The notes below the pieces were generated by a model. That model saw only the letters and a program-made list of their open reading frames with translations. It ran no database searches and was not told where the DNA came from. Positions 36,836-46,280 of a DNA stretch of 64,000 nt are shown here, one piece after another (positions within the stretch are counted from its first letter, which is position 1; each line of letters begins with the position of its first letter). The translations under genes and the position numbers were made by a program. This stretch comes from Candidatus Deferrimicrobiaceae bacterium (GTDB lineage Bacteria > Desulfobacterota > Deferrimicrobia > Deferrimicrobiales > Deferrimicrobiaceae): assembly GCA_036504035.1 (NCBI GenBank), contig DASXVV010000006.1, positions 62,001-126,000 on the forward strand. The letters are read 5' to 3'.

Positions 36836-37623
36836 GCGTCCGCAACCCGAAAGGCCCGATGCGTGCCGGCGAAGACGTGATCATCGTCGATCCGAAGGGC
36901 GAGGAAAAAATGCTGGTGCTCGTCCCGGGCAAGGTCCACGGGACGCACAAGGGGAACCTTCAGCACGACGATATCATCGGGAAGCCCGACGCCGGCCGGG
37001 CCTGGACCCAGATGGGCGCCGAGTACCGCTATTTCCGCCCCACCTACATCCAATACGTCATGAACCAGAAGCGGCACGCGCAGATCATCTACCCGAAGGA
37101 CACCGGGCCGATCCTTTTGTGGGCCGACATCTTCCCCGGCGCCACGGTGGTCGAGGCGGGCATCGGCTGGGGCGCGTTGTCCGTCAAGCTGCTCGAGGCG
37201 ATCGGGCCCGGCGGCAAGCTGGTCACTTACGAAATCCGGGAGGATTTTGCGGAGAGCGGCGCGAAGACCGTCGCGCGGTTCCTGGGGGACTGCCCGAACC
37301 ACACCGTCAAGGTGGGCGACATCTACCAGGGGATCGCCGAGCGGGAAGTCGACCGGATCGTCCTCGACCTGCCCGAGCCGTGGCACGTCGTGCCGCACGC
37401 GGCGGAAGCGCTCGTTCCCGGCGGAATCATGCTCGTCTACCTGCCCTCCACGGTCCAGATCAAGCAGTTCGCCGATGCGGTCGTGGCGCACGGCGGCTTC
37501 ACCGACCCCGACACCTTCGAGGTGATCCACCGGCCCTGGCACGTCAAGGGGCTGTCCGTGCGTCCCGTCCAGTGGATGTTCTCCCACTCCGCATTCCTGG
37601 TGAGCTGCCGAAAGCTGTCCTGA
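36832..37623 (+). CDS. trmI: TrmI-like tRNA (adenine-58-N1) methyltransferase
   Basis: A 263-residue methyltransferase of the TrmI/Trm61 type. The N-terminal small beta domain has a pattern of short strands (VIIVDPKGEEKMLVLV...), followed by a SAM Rossmann core with VVEAGIGWGALSVKLLEAIGPGGKLVTYEIRE (motif I) and VDRIVLDLPEPW (motif IV-like). TrmI methylates N1 of A58 in the tRNA T-loop. In Thermus, m1A58 favours thiolation of T54 by the Ttu system, which fits this operon order. The start GTG follows AAGGAG. Confidence 0.88.
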   Translation: MSVRNPKGPMRAGEDVIIVDPKGEEKMLVLVPGKVHGTHKGNLQHDDIIGKPDAGRAWTQMGAEYRYFRPTYIQYVMNQKRHAQIIYPKDTGPILLWADIFPGATVVEAGIGWGALSVKLLEAIGPGGKLVTYEIREDFAESGAKTVARFLGDCPNHTVKVGDIYQGIAEREVDRIVLDLPEPWHVVPHAAEALVPGGIMLVYLPSTVQIKQFADAVVAHGGFTDPDTFEVIHRPWHVKGLSVRPVQWMFSHSAFLVSCRKLS

Positions 37624-37760
37624 TCCCGTTTCCCCTAACGATCCTGTGACATCCGCCTCCCCTTATCGCTAAAGTTCCATTCAACGATAACCGATAACCT
37701 AATAAACGCAGGAATGCAGGGGATTCAAGGCACCCAACGGTTATTGGAAAGGAGATTTGC

Positions 37761-40079
37761 ATGAAGCAGCGGTTGTATCTTGCAGCGGGCGCGCTCGCAT
37801 TGCTTTCGCTCGTCGGCTTGGGAACGGGTTGCAACAGCGCCAGCTCAAGCGACCCCGCCGCCCCATCCGACACCCTAACGGGCTCGGCGGCCTACCTCGC
37901 CGACATCAGCGCCGGCAACGGCAACGACAATGCGTCATCGACCGGCCTGGGCGGCAACGGCGGCAACGGCGCCAACGGCGCCAACGGAGTCTTCCTCGAA
38001 AGCTACGGCGTCCGCGGCATCCAGACGCTCGCGAGCGGGAAGGCCAACGCGACGTTCACGCTGAACATCCCGGCGTTCACGCCCGAATTCGGCGCCGGCG
38101 GCAAGACGATCGCAGCCAATACGACCATCTCCTTCGACTTCCCCGCCGACGGTGTCAACCAGGTCTTCTTCACGACATTGGACAACACCCAACTGATGTA
38201 CAAGAACGCCGACAACACGCTTTCGGTCGTCTCCGGCCTCCGCGTCAACCCGGGCGTCACAGTCACCGTGCAGGGAGGCAACGCAGGTACCGATGCCGCC
38301 TCCATCGATCTGACGAACGACGTCGAGGTGTTCGGCACGATTCGGTCGGAGGTCGGCGCAAGCGCCCAGACCTCCCTCACGATCCGGACCGGCGGCGGCT
38401 TCTTCATCCGCACCTCGGGCGTCGTCTCCACGGCCGGAGCCGCGGACAACGCTGCCGGGACGCTGACGATCTCCAGCCTGAACAGCACCAGGAACGGCGG
38501 GCTGATCCTGAACCAAGGCACGATCGACTGCTCGGGCGGCAACTCGGCTGAAGCCTCCGGGTACGACGGAGGATACTTCTCGCTCCGCTCCGACGGATAC
38601 CTGATCAACACCGGGTCGATCAAGGCCAATGGCGGCGACGGCGCCATCAACGGCGGTAACGCCCCCTACGGCGGCCAGGTCGTCGCCAACTCATACCTCT
38701 ACAACACCGGGACGATCCAGGCCAAGGGCGGCAAGGGCACGTCGGCCCAAGGCGGCAACGGCGCCGGCTACAGCAACTGGCTCAATGTCTATTCCAATTA
38801 TGCCAGCACCTACAACTCGGGCGTCATCGACATCTCCGGCGGCAACGGCGGCACCAACGGCGGGCACGGCGGCGATCTGTTGCTCTATAACAACGCAGCC
38901 GGCAACACTCTCAACTCGGGCGACATCGCGGGGAACGGCGGCAACGCCACCGACAACGTGGCCGCGGTCCGCGGTGGCGATGGCGGCACCATCGAGATCG
39001 ACAACTACGGCGGCAACCTGGCCACCTCGGGCAACCTCTCGGTCAATGGCGGCGCCGCGCCGACGGCAGTCTCGTCTGTATACGGCGGCAACGGCGGCAA
39101 TATCCAGTTCTATAGCATCTACGGATACGACAACTACGGCGGCGGCCCAGGCTTCACCGTCGCCGCCGACTGGATGGACATCTCCGGCAACCTGTCCGCC
39201 AGGGGCGGCAACGGCTACAACGGCGGAGCCGGCGGCTACCTCTCCGCCAGCTACGGCGCGAGCGATACCAACTCCTACGGCCCGAACGCGTCCAACACCG
39301 GCGGGATCCGTTTCCTCGGATACCGGAAATTCGCGTGCAACGGCGGCTCCGGGACGGTCGGCGGCAGGGGCGCCGGCATCACCTACCGCACCTTGTCTGA
39401 CACCTGGGGCTACATCCAGGTCCCGGCGGGCGGCATCGCCAATGAGGCGATGCTCGAAAGCAAAGGCGGTGCGGGCAGCGCGGGCAACGGCGGCAACGGC
39501 GGCTCCCTCGACCTCCGTACCGACGACAGCACCTCCAGCCTGACCTCGGCCCCCGGCTTTCCGGTCGCCAACATCGTCAACAGCGGCTCCCTATCCACCC
39601 AGGGCGGGGACGGGACCACCGACGGCGGGAGCGGCGGCTCCATCTACTTGTGGGGCTACGACGGGCTCGCCAGCAACGCCGCAATAAACGCCTTCGGTGG
39701 CGCCAACACGTACGACAACAACTTCCGCGGCGGAAACGGCGGCGGGATCGACCTGTACGCCACGAACGGCGATGTCGCCTTCTCGGGCACCGTCAACGCA
39801 AACGGCGGCAACGGGGGCGCCCTCGGCGGCAACGGCGGCCATTTCGACATCGGGTCGCTCGTCACCACCGTCACAGGCAACGTGGCGGTCAACGGCGGCG
39901 ACGCCGCCAGTACGCTGGCGGGCGCCAACGCAGGCAGCGGCGGCTACATCGATCTCTGGAGCTACCGTGCCCCGACGACCGTCGCCGGCACGCTGACCGT
40001 GACCAAAGGAACCGGCGGCAGCATCGGACTGTCGGCCACCGACGGCTATTACCACGTCGATGGCGTGGCCCTCTTCTAG
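37761..40079 (+). CDS. Repetitive Gly/Asn-rich beta-helix-like surface lipoprotein
   Basis: A 772-residue lipoprotein: signal peptide with lipobox-like GLGTGC (Cys24), a disordered segment, then about 720 residues with recurring GGNGG, NGG and short strand motifs (for example NTGSIKANGGDG and NSGVIDISGGNGG). Many repeats have the form (N/S)(T/S)G.I...GGxGG, as in right-handed beta-helices where Asn stacks inside turns. No catalytic motif is seen. A large surface fibre, adhesin or ice-like binding protein is possible; none of these is shown. It has a good GGAAAGGAG ribosome site and ends just before a strong terminator. Confidence 0.75.
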   Translation: MKQRLYLAAGALALLSLVGLGTGCNSASSSDPAAPSDTLTGSAAYLADISAGNGNDNASSTGLGGNGGNGANGANGVFLESYGVRGIQTLASGKANATFTLNIPAFTPEFGAGGKTIAANTTISFDFPADGVNQVFFTTLDNTQLMYKNADNTLSVVSGLRVNPGVTVTVQGGNAGTDAASIDLTNDVEVFGTIRSEVGASAQTSLTIRTGGGFFIRTSGVVSTAGAADNAAGTLTISSLNSTRNGGLILNQGTIDCSGGNSAEASGYDGGYFSLRSDGYLINTGSIKANGGDGAINGGNAPYGGQVVANSYLYNTGTIQAKGGKGTSAQGGNGAGYSNWLNVYSNYASTYNSGVIDISGGNGGTNGGHGGDLLLYNNAAGNTLNSGDIAGNGGNATDNVAAVRGGDGGTIEIDNYGGNLATSGNLSVNGGAAPTAVSSVYGGNGGNIQFYSIYGYDNYGGGPGFTVAADWMDISGNLSARGGNGYNGGAGGYLSASYGASDTNSYGPNASNTGGIRFLGYRKFACNGGSGTVGGRGAGITYRTLSDTWGYIQVPAGGIANEAMLESKGGAGSAGNGGNGGSLDLRTDDSTSSLTSAPGFPVANIVNSGSLSTQGGDGTTDGGSGGSIYLWGYDGLASNAAINAFGGANTYDNNFRGGNGGGIDLYATNGDVAFSGTVNANGGNGGALGGNGGHFDIGSLVTTVTGNVAVNGGDAASTLAGANAGSGGYIDLWSYRAPTTVAGTLTVTKGTGGSIGLSATDGYYHVDGVALF

Positions 40080-40128
40080 GGCAACAGCCAGATCCGCCAC
40101 TGGCTGCCCGTTCAAGACGGGCATGTCC

Positions 40129-40175
40129 AAACACGACGGCCGGGAGGGGAAACCCTTCCGGCCGTCGTGTTTCCT
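40129..40175. terminator. Strong bidirectional rho-independent terminator
   Basis: A perfect 15-bp stem, AAACACGACGGCCGG (40129-40143) with CCGGCCGTCGTGTTT (40158-40172), and a 14-nt loop. It separates the plus-strand lipoprotein from the minus-strand sugar operon and fits termination from both sides. Confidence 0.9.
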
Positions 40176-40205
40176 ATTCGTCCCGTCGGAACGGAATCGC
40201 GTGTC

Positions 40206-40781
40206 CTACTTCCGAGGGTTCGGATCCGGCGCGCGGACCGCGATGTCGGGAAACTTCTTCAGATCCGGCAACGTCTTCCGGCCGCTCCGGATGTCGGCGC
40301 GCTCCTTCTCGCGATTCGCCGCGCGCGCCTCGTGCTCTTTCCTGACCTTTTCATCCTGTGCCCCCCGGGCCGCTTCCTGCGCCTGGCGCTCCTGTTCGGC
40401 CCGTTCGAACGCGGGAAGCCTCCCCTCGGCCTCGGCGGCGTGGCGGCGATACCGGGTCATCTCCTCTCGGTACGCCTCGATCGACGCCTTCGTCGGAACG
40501 GCGGGCGGCTTTGGAGGGGGGCCAATCTTCGCCACGACGGCTGCGGAAGGGGAACCCGCGCCGGCGGATGACGGAGATTGCAAGGCGCCCGATTCCCCGG
40601 GCGCCGCGACGCCCGGCATCAACGCGCCCCCTGGACCCGGCCGGTTGACCCCCACCGGCGCCTTGCCGCCGAAGAGCACGGCCGGTCCGGGCTCGTCTCC
40701 CCGCATCCTGCCGATTCCGAAAGCCAGCCCCCCGGCAACCGCTCCCGCCGCGATCAGGCCATACACCATCTTTCTCGACAT
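40206..40781 (-). CDS. Pro/Ala-rich anchored coiled-coil protein of unknown function
   Basis: A 191-residue protein. A signal anchor (MVYGLIAAGAVAGGLAFGIG) is followed by a Gly/Pro-rich linker (about 30-95) and a long charged coiled coil (EAYREEMTRYRRHAAEAEGRL through AANREKERADIRSGR). It is the last gene of the nucleotide-sugar operon, and its start has AAGGAAC upstream. A periplasmic scaffold role is conceivable from the coiled coil; no family is recognised. Confidence 0.7.
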   Translation of the reverse strand: MSRKMVYGLIAAGAVAGGLAFGIGRMRGDEPGPAVLFGGKAPVGVNRPGPGGALMPGVAAPGESGALQSPSSAGAGSPSAAVVAKIGPPPKPPAVPTKASIEAYREEMTRYRRHAAEAEGRLPAFERAEQERQAQEAARGAQDEKVRKEHEARAANREKERADIRSGRKTLPDLKKFPDIAVRAPDPNPRK

Positions 40782-40792
40782 GAACGTTCCTT

Positions 40793-41740
40793 TCAGCCGA
40801 TCGACCGGTAGTAGTCCATCGCCCGGGCCAGCCCCTCCGAGAAACGCACCCGCGGGGCGTAGCCCAGAAGTTGCTGCGCCAGCGAGATGTCGGCCAGCGA
40901 GTCGCGCACGTCGCCCGCGCGCGGCGGCTCGAACCTCGGCGCCACCCGCTTCCCGGCCAACGCATAGATCGCCTCGAGGATGTCGAGAAGCGAAACGCGC
41001 TCGCCGCACGCGATGTTGAATACCTTCCCGCACGCTTCGGCAGGCGCCGAGCAGGCCAGAAGGTTGGCCTGGACCACGTTCTCGACGAAGGTGAAATCGC
41101 GCGTCTGCCCGCCGTCGCCGTGGACGACCGGCGCGGTTCCGGAAAGCACGGCCGTGACGAAGGCGGGGATGACCGCGGCGTAGGTCGACTTCGGAGCCTG
41201 CCGTGGCCCGAAAACGTTGAAATACCGCAGCGCCACCGTCTCGAGTCCGTAGACCGCATGAAAGATGCGCAGGTAGTGCTCGCCCGCCAGCTTCTGGGCA
41301 GCGTATGGACTCTTCGGGTTGGGGGTCATCGACTCGCGCTTGGGCAGCTCGGGGGTGTCGCCGTAGGCCGAGGAGGAGGCCGCGAACACGACGCGCCGGA
41401 CGCCCGCGTCGCGCGCGGCGACCAGGACGTTGAGCGTGCCGTCGACGTTGATCGCGTTCGTCAACAGCGGGTCGGCCACCGAGCGGGGGACCGACGGGAG
41501 CGCCCCCTGGTGCAGCACGTAGGAGACGCCCTCGACCGCCCCGCGGACGGCATCGAGATCGCGCAGGTCGCCCTCGACCAGTTCGAACGCATCGCCGTAG
41601 GCTTCCGGGAACCCGGCCAGGTTCTCCCGGCGCCCGGTGAGGAAGTTGTCGAAGACACGGACGCGCGCGCCCTTCGACAGGAGCGCCTCGGCCAAGTTGG
41701 AGCCGATGAAGCCCGCGCCACCGGTCACGAGATAGGTCAC
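40793..41740 (-). CDS. NAD-dependent sugar-nucleotide epimerase (SDR)
   Basis: A 315-residue extended SDR enzyme. It has [11 protein letters not shown] (NAD loop), [21 protein letters not shown] (catalytic YxxxK) and [11 protein letters not shown]. The set resembles WbpP/TviC-type UDP-GlcNAc 4-epimerases. It follows a UDP-sugar 6-dehydrogenase gene, so the pair may make a UDP-GlcNAcA/UDP-GalNAcA type sugar as in the Vi-antigen pathway. Exact substrate is not determined from sequence. GTG start with GGAGG eight bases before it. Confidence 0.85.
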   Translation of the reverse strand: MTYLVTGGAGFIGSNLAEALLSKGARVRVFDNFLTGRRENLAGFPEAYGDAFELVEGDLRDLDAVRGAVEGVSYVLHQGALPSVPRSVADPLLTNAINVDGTLNVLVAARDAGVRRVVFAASSSAYGDTPELPKRESMTPNPKSPYAAQKLAGEHYLRIFHAVYGLETVALRYFNVFGPRQAPKSTYAAVIPAFVTAVLSGTAPVVHGDGGQTRDFTFVENVVQANLLACSAPAEACGKVFNIACGERVSLLDILEAIYALAGKRVAPRFEPPRAGDVRDSLADISLAQQLLGYAPRVRFSEGLARAMDYYRSIG

Positions 41741-41753
41741 TGGTGGTTCCTCC

Positions 41754-43070
41754 TCACAGCTTGACGATGTTCTTGCCCGGGAATCCCTTCATCGCGTTGC
41801 GTGTATCGACGACGACCTTCGAATGGCGGGACACGAGCGCGTAATCGAACGCGGCGTGGTTGGTCACGATCACGACGCAATCGGCCTTGCGAAGCGTATC
41901 TGCGGTGAACGGCACGCCCTTCATCCGCTTCCCGCCGTCCTGGAGCGTGGCCACGTGGGGGTCGCAATAGGAGAGAACGGCGCCCTTCTTCTGCAGCAGG
42001 TGGATGATGTCGAGCGCCGGCGACTCGCGCACGTCGTCGATGTCCTTCTTGTACGCCACGCCGAGCACCAGAACCTTGGCGCCGTTGACCGATTTCCTGA
42101 ACCGGTTGAGCGCGTCGCCCACCTTGTCGACCGCGTAGTGCGGCATCTGCCCGTTGACGACGCCCGCCAGCTCGATGAACCGCGATTCGAAGCCGAACTG
42201 CTTCGCCTTCCAGGAAAGGTAGAACGGGTCTAGCGGGATGCAATGCCCGCCGATGCCGGGACCGGGGTAGAACGGCATGAAGCCGAACGGCTTCGTCTTG
42301 GCCGCGTCGATGACCTCCCAGACGTCGAGCCCCATCCGGTCGCACATCAGCGCCATCTCGTTGACCAGCCCGATGTTGACCGAGCGGAAGGTGTTTTCGA
42401 GCAGCTTGACCATCTCGGCGACGGCGGCCCTGGAGACGGGGTGCACGTTTTCGAGGAAGGCGCCGTAGAACGCGGCAGCCACCTTCGAGCAGGCGGGCGT
42501 CACGCCCCCGACCACCTTGGGAATGTTCCTCGTGGTGAACTTCTCGTTGCCGGGATCGACCCGCTCTGGGGAAAACGCGAAGAAGACGTCGCGTCCGACG
42601 GTCAGCCCCTTGCGCTCGGCCATCGGCACCATCACCTCTTCCGTCGTGCCGGGATAGGTCGTGCTCTCGAGGATCACGAGCATGCCCTTGTGGAGGTGCT
42701 TCTCGATCTGCTCCGCCGCGGCGACGATGTAGGAGAGGTCGGGATCCTTGGTCTTGCGCAGCGGCGTGGGAACGCAGACGTTGACCGTGTCGAGCTTTGC
42801 GATCGCCGTAAAGTCGGTGGTCGCGGAAAAGAGCCCCGCATCGACGGCCCGCTTCACCGTGGCCGACGGGATGTCGCCGATGTAGGAACCGCCGGCGTTG
42901 AGCTTCCGGACCTTGCTCTCGTCGACGTCGATGCCGACGACCGGGACGCCGGCCTCGACCAGCTCCATCGCCAGCGGCAACCCGACGTAGCCCAGGCCGA
43001 TGACGCCGGCCTTGAACTTCCGAACCTTCAGGCGCTGCAGCAGATCGGGGGACGACTTGGGTGACGCCAT
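41754..43070 (-). CDS. UDP-N-acetyl-hexosamine 6-dehydrogenase (WbpO/TviB/WecC family)
   Basis: A 438-residue nucleotide-sugar dehydrogenase. It starts with the NAD loop [13 protein letters not shown], has [11 protein letters not shown] and [10 protein letters not shown] typical of the UDP-HexNAc branch, and the active-site Cys in [12 protein letters not shown]. These enzymes oxidise the C6 hydroxyl of UDP-sugar to the uronate in two steps. The next gene is an epimerase. WecC, WbpA and WbpO cannot be separated by eye, so no gene symbol is assigned. Confidence 0.9.
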   Translation of the reverse strand: MASPKSSPDLLQRLKVRKFKAGVIGLGYVGLPLAMELVEAGVPVVGIDVDESKVRKLNAGGSYIGDIPSATVKRAVDAGLFSATTDFTAIAKLDTVNVCVPTPLRKTKDPDLSYIVAAAEQIEKHLHKGMLVILESTTYPGTTEEVMVPMAERKGLTVGRDVFFAFSPERVDPGNEKFTTRNIPKVVGGVTPACSKVAAAFYGAFLENVHPVSRAAVAEMVKLLENTFRSVNIGLVNEMALMCDRMGLDVWEVIDAAKTKPFGFMPFYPGPGIGGHCIPLDPFYLSWKAKQFGFESRFIELAGVVNGQMPHYAVDKVGDALNRFRKSVNGAKVLVLGVAYKKDIDDVRESPALDIIHLLQKKGAVLSYCDPHVATLQDGGKRMKGVPFTADTLRKADCVVIVTNHAAFDYALVSRHSKVVVDTRNAMKGFPGKNIVKL

Positions 43071-43085
43071 GGGAGGAACCTCCGG

Positions 43086-44060
43086 TCAGGTCTGTTGGGT
43101 CTTGTCCAATGCGGCAAGGATCCCGGGGATCGCCTTGAACAGGTCGGACACCAGCCCGTAGTCGGCGACCTGGAAGATCGGCGCCTCGGGATCCTTGTTG
43201 ATCGCGACGATGGTCTTCGAATCCTTCATGCCTGCGAGGTGCTGGAGCGCCCCCGAGATGCCGAGTGCGATGTAGAGCTCGGGCGCGACGACCTTGCCCG
43301 TCTGTCCCACCTGCCGGTCGTTAGGCACCCAGCCCGCGTCGACCGCCGCCCGCGATGCGCCCACGGCCGCACCCAGCCGGTCGGCAAGCTGCTCGACCAG
43401 CGAGAATCCCTCGACCGATCCCAGGCCCCGCCCCCCCGAGACGACGACACGCGCTTCGGTCAGCTCGGGCCGGGCGGACTTCGTCTCCTTGCGGCCGACG
43501 AACACGGTCCCGTCGGATTCGACCGAGAGCGCGACCGGTACGATCGGGGCGGTCGGGCCGGACGGCGAAGCCGCATCGAACGCCGTCTGCCGTACGGTGA
43601 ACATCAAGGGGCTTCCCGTCATCAAGACGGCGGCGATCGCGTTGCCCGCGTACATCGGGCGCCGGACGCGCAATTCCCCCGCCTCGAGCGTCAGGCCGAC
43701 GATGTCGCTCGCCAGCGGCGCGTCGAGCAGCCCCGCCAGTCGCGGCATGAAATCTTTCCCGAACGTGCTCGCGGGCGTCATCACCGCGCCGTAGCCGTGT
43801 TCGCGGACGACCTGCGCGCAGGCGGTGGCGAGGGGATGCGCCAAGCCGTGCGCGAAGACAGCCGCGTCCCCGTGCAGCACGCGCCGGACGCCGCACCCCG
43901 CGGCCGTTACGGCCACCGCGGCGGCACCCTCGCCCAGCACCAGTGCGTCGATCGCACCGCCGACCAGCGCGGACAATCGCCTGGCGGCAGTGATCGCCGA
44001 CAGCGTCGACTTGCGGAACGCGCCTTCCTGGTGCTCGACGACGACCAGGATGTCGACCAT
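43086..44060 (-). CDS. etfA: Electron transfer flavoprotein alpha subunit
   Basis: A 324-residue ETF alpha subunit. The FAD-binding C-terminal domain has [14 protein letters not shown] and [27 protein letters not shown], the classical signature. With EtfB it shuttles electrons between a dehydrogenase and the quinone pool. It overlaps etfB by one base. The unusual point is location: inside a nucleotide-sugar operon with no acyl-CoA dehydrogenase nearby. Confidence 0.95.
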   Translation of the reverse strand: MVDILVVVEHQEGAFRKSTLSAITAARRLSALVGGAIDALVLGEGAAAVAVTAAGCGVRRVLHGDAAVFAHGLAHPLATACAQVVREHGYGAVMTPASTFGKDFMPRLAGLLDAPLASDIVGLTLEAGELRVRRPMYAGNAIAAVLMTGSPLMFTVRQTAFDAASPSGPTAPIVPVALSVESDGTVFVGRKETKSARPELTEARVVVSGGRGLGSVEGFSLVEQLADRLGAAVGASRAAVDAGWVPNDRQVGQTGKVVAPELYIALGISGALQHLAGMKDSKTIVAINKDPEAPIFQVADYGLVSDLFKAIPGILAALDKTQQT

Positions 44061-44818
44061 CAGCCGATCACCCGGGCTTCCTCGCGCAGCAGCCGGACCA
44101 GCTCGGCGGCATCGGCAACGATTCGCCCCCCCTTGCGCGCTCTCGGCGCCTCGAAGGAGAGAACCCGAACCTTCGGCGTCAGGTCGATCCCGAGCGTCGC
44201 GGCGTCGACGACGCGCACCTCTTTCTGCCTGGCCTTCATGATCCCGGGCAACGAGGCGTAGCGGGGCTCGTTGAGACGAAGGTCGGCCGTCACCACCGCG
44301 GGAAGCGGCAGCTCGACCGTTTCGATCCCGGCATCGGTTTCGCGGTCGACCCGGATGCGCTTCCCGTCATCGAGGAATTCGATCCGGGAGGCGAAGGTGG
44401 CCTGCGGCCACGACAACAGCGCGGCCAGCGTCTGCCCGACCTGGTTGTTGTCGTCGTCGACGGCCTGCTTGCCGAGCAGCACCAGGACCGGCGACTCCTC
44501 TTCAACCACCTTGCGGAGCAGTCCTGCGATCACCAACGCGTCGGCCGCGCCTTCGAGCCGGACGAGCACCCCCCGGTCGGCCCCCATCGCCAGCGCCGTG
44601 CGGAGCTGTGCATCGGCCGCGAGCGGCCCGACCGTGACGACGACCACCTCGGAAGTCCCCAACCGCTCCCGAATGCGCAGCGCCTCCTCGACGGCGATCT
44701 CGCAGAAAGGGTTGACGATGGTCTTGACGCCGTCGAGCACGAGTCGCAGCCCGTCGGCGGAGATCCTCACCCGCTCGTCGGGATTGGGCACCGGCTTGAT
44801 GGCGACCAGGATCTTCAC
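44060..44818 (-). CDS. etfB: Electron transfer flavoprotein beta subunit
   Basis: A 252-residue ETF beta subunit. It begins VKILVAIKPVPNPDERVRI and has the AMP-type site KQAVDDDNNQVGQTLAALL and NEPRYASLPGIMKARQKEV, as in classical group I ETF. The GTG start lies 4 bp inside the vanZ-like gene's end. It forms a heterodimer with EtfA, encoded next. Confidence 0.95.
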   Translation of the reverse strand: MKILVAIKPVPNPDERVRISADGLRLVLDGVKTIVNPFCEIAVEEALRIRERLGTSEVVVVTVGPLAADAQLRTALAMGADRGVLVRLEGAADALVIAGLLRKVVEEESPVLVLLGKQAVDDDNNQVGQTLAALLSWPQATFASRIEFLDDGKRIRVDRETDAGIETVELPLPAVVTADLRLNEPRYASLPGIMKARQKEVRVVDAATLGIDLTPKVRVLSFEAPRARKGGRIVADAAELVRLLREEARVIG

Positions 44819-45198
44819 TGGCGCTTCGTCACCAGAAACGGGAACACGGCCGGGAAGATCCCCGATGAGAGCGAGCCGATCCCGCCCCCCGCCATGTCGG
44901 CAAGCCAGTCGTTGAATTCCATCGACCTTCCCGGGATGAACGACTGGTGCCCCTCGTCGAGGGCGCCGAGAACGACGATGAACAGGACAGCGACCAGGAT
45001 GGACCGCGGGACGGGATCGGAGGCCTCCCGCCGCCACAATGCGAACAGGAAACCCATGACCCCGTAGAAGCCGAGATGCGCGAGCTTGTCGGCATGGGGA
45101 AGATCGACGGGCGTTTCCAGGTTCGGGATCGAGGTCAGGGTGATCGTCAGCGCGACCCAGCCGACCAGCATCCAGAAATAGAGACGCCTGCGGCCCAA
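44815..45198 (-). CDS. VanZ-like membrane protein
   Basis: A 127-residue protein with about four hydrophobic segments. The VanZ-type residues are visible: HADKLAHLGFYGVMGF, LDEGHQSFIPGR and FNDWLADMAGGGIG. VanZ-like proteins are small integral membrane proteins of unsettled function, often near cell-wall or polysaccharide genes. It starts with TTG, 4 bp after rmlB. Confidence 0.8.
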   Translation of the reverse strand: MGRRRLYFWMLVGWVALTITLTSIPNLETPVDLPHADKLAHLGFYGVMGFLFALWRREASDPVPRSILVAVLFIVVLGALDEGHQSFIPGRSMEFNDWLADMAGGGIGSLSSGIFPAVFPFLVTKRQ

Positions 45199-45202
45199 CG
45201 TC

Positions 45203-46276
45203 TCAGCGCCCCTTGCCGGTGTACCACCGGTCGAAGAACGACCGGTATTCGCCCGATTTCACCGACCGCCACCACGGCTCGTTGTCGAGGTACCAACGCA
45301 CGGTTGCGCGCAGCCCCTCGTCGAACGGCACCTGCGGGACGATCCCCAGCTCGGTGCGGATCCGGGTGTCGTCGATCGCGTAGCGCCGGTCGTGCCCCGG
45401 GCGGTCCTGAACGTATTTCATCGCGGATTCGTCGCGCCCCATGAGCCCGGTCAGCAGCTTCGTGATCTCGATGTTGGTCCGTTCGTTCCCGCCGCCGACG
45501 TTGTAGACCTCACCCGGCGTGCCCCGCAGGAGCACCCCCTCGACCGCCCGCGAGTGGTCGTCGACGTGGATCCAGTCGCGCACGTTCATGCCGTCGCCGT
45601 AGACCGGCACCTGCTGCCCCTCGTGCAGGAGCGTCACGAAGAAGGGGATCAGCTTCTCGGGGAACTGGTAGGGCCCGTAGTTGTTCGAGCAGCGCGTGGT
45701 CAGCGTGGGCAGGCCGTAGGTCTTGAAGTAGGCGCGCACCAGCAGGTCGGCCGCGGTCTTGCTGGCGGCGTAGGGGCTGTTGGGCCGAAGCGGCGAGCTC
45801 TCGGTGAATCGGCCGGTGGCGCCCAGCGACCCGTAGACCTCGTCGGTGGAGATCTGCAGGTACCGGGCGACGCCGGACCGGCGCGCCGCGTCTAGCAACA
45901 CCTGCGTCCCGAGGATGTTGGTCTTGAGGAAGAGGCCGGGATCGTCGATGCTGCGGTCGACGTGCGTCTCGGCGGCGAAATTGACCACGGCGTCGGGCTT
46001 CTCATCGTCGAAGACCCGGGCGATGGCCGCCGCGTCGCAAATGTCGGCGCGGACGAAGCGATACCGGCGGTCGGCCTCGGCGTCGCGCCCGGCGACATCC
46101 GACAGGTTGGCCAGGTTTCCCGCGTAGGTCAGCGCATCGACGTTGACGATGCGCCAGCCGGGCTGCGCACCGTAGATGTAGCGGACGAAGTTGGAGCCGA
46201 TGAAGCCGGCCCCGCCGGTCACCAGAAGCGTGAGTCCGCCGTCCGGGAGCCCCGTGTGCGTCGTCGCGTCGGTCAC
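45203..46276 (-). CDS. rmlB: dTDP-glucose 4,6-dehydratase
   Basis: A 357-residue extended SDR enzyme with [51 protein letters not shown] (catalytic YxxxK) and TRCSNNYGPYQFPEKLIP, all standard RmlB signatures. It converts dTDP-glucose to dTDP-4-keto-6-deoxyglucose, precursor of rhamnose and other deoxysugars. rmlA and rmlD are not in the window; a cupin epimerase gene is adjacent upstream. Confidence 0.96.
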   Translation of the reverse strand: MTDATTHTGLPDGGLTLLVTGGAGFIGSNFVRYIYGAQPGWRIVNVDALTYAGNLANLSDVAGRDAEADRRYRFVRADICDAAAIARVFDDEKPDAVVNFAAETHVDRSIDDPGLFLKTNILGTQVLLDAARRSGVARYLQISTDEVYGSLGATGRFTESSPLRPNSPYAASKTAADLLVRAYFKTYGLPTLTTRCSNNYGPYQFPEKLIPFFVTLLHEGQQVPVYGDGMNVRDWIHVDDHSRAVEGVLLRGTPGEVYNVGGGNERTNIEITKLLTGLMGRDESAMKYVQDRPGHDRRYAIDDTRIRTELGIVPQVPFDEGLRATVRWYLDNEPWWRSVKSGEYRSFFDRWYTGKGR

Positions 46277-46280
46277 CGCG

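Noticed and set aside
38600-40000. Short regular DNA repeats (GGCGGCAACGGCGGC type) that look like an array
   Set aside because: They keep the reading frame, vary in length and spacing, and encode the Gly/Asn repeats. There is no fixed repeat-spacer structure, and no cas genes are present.
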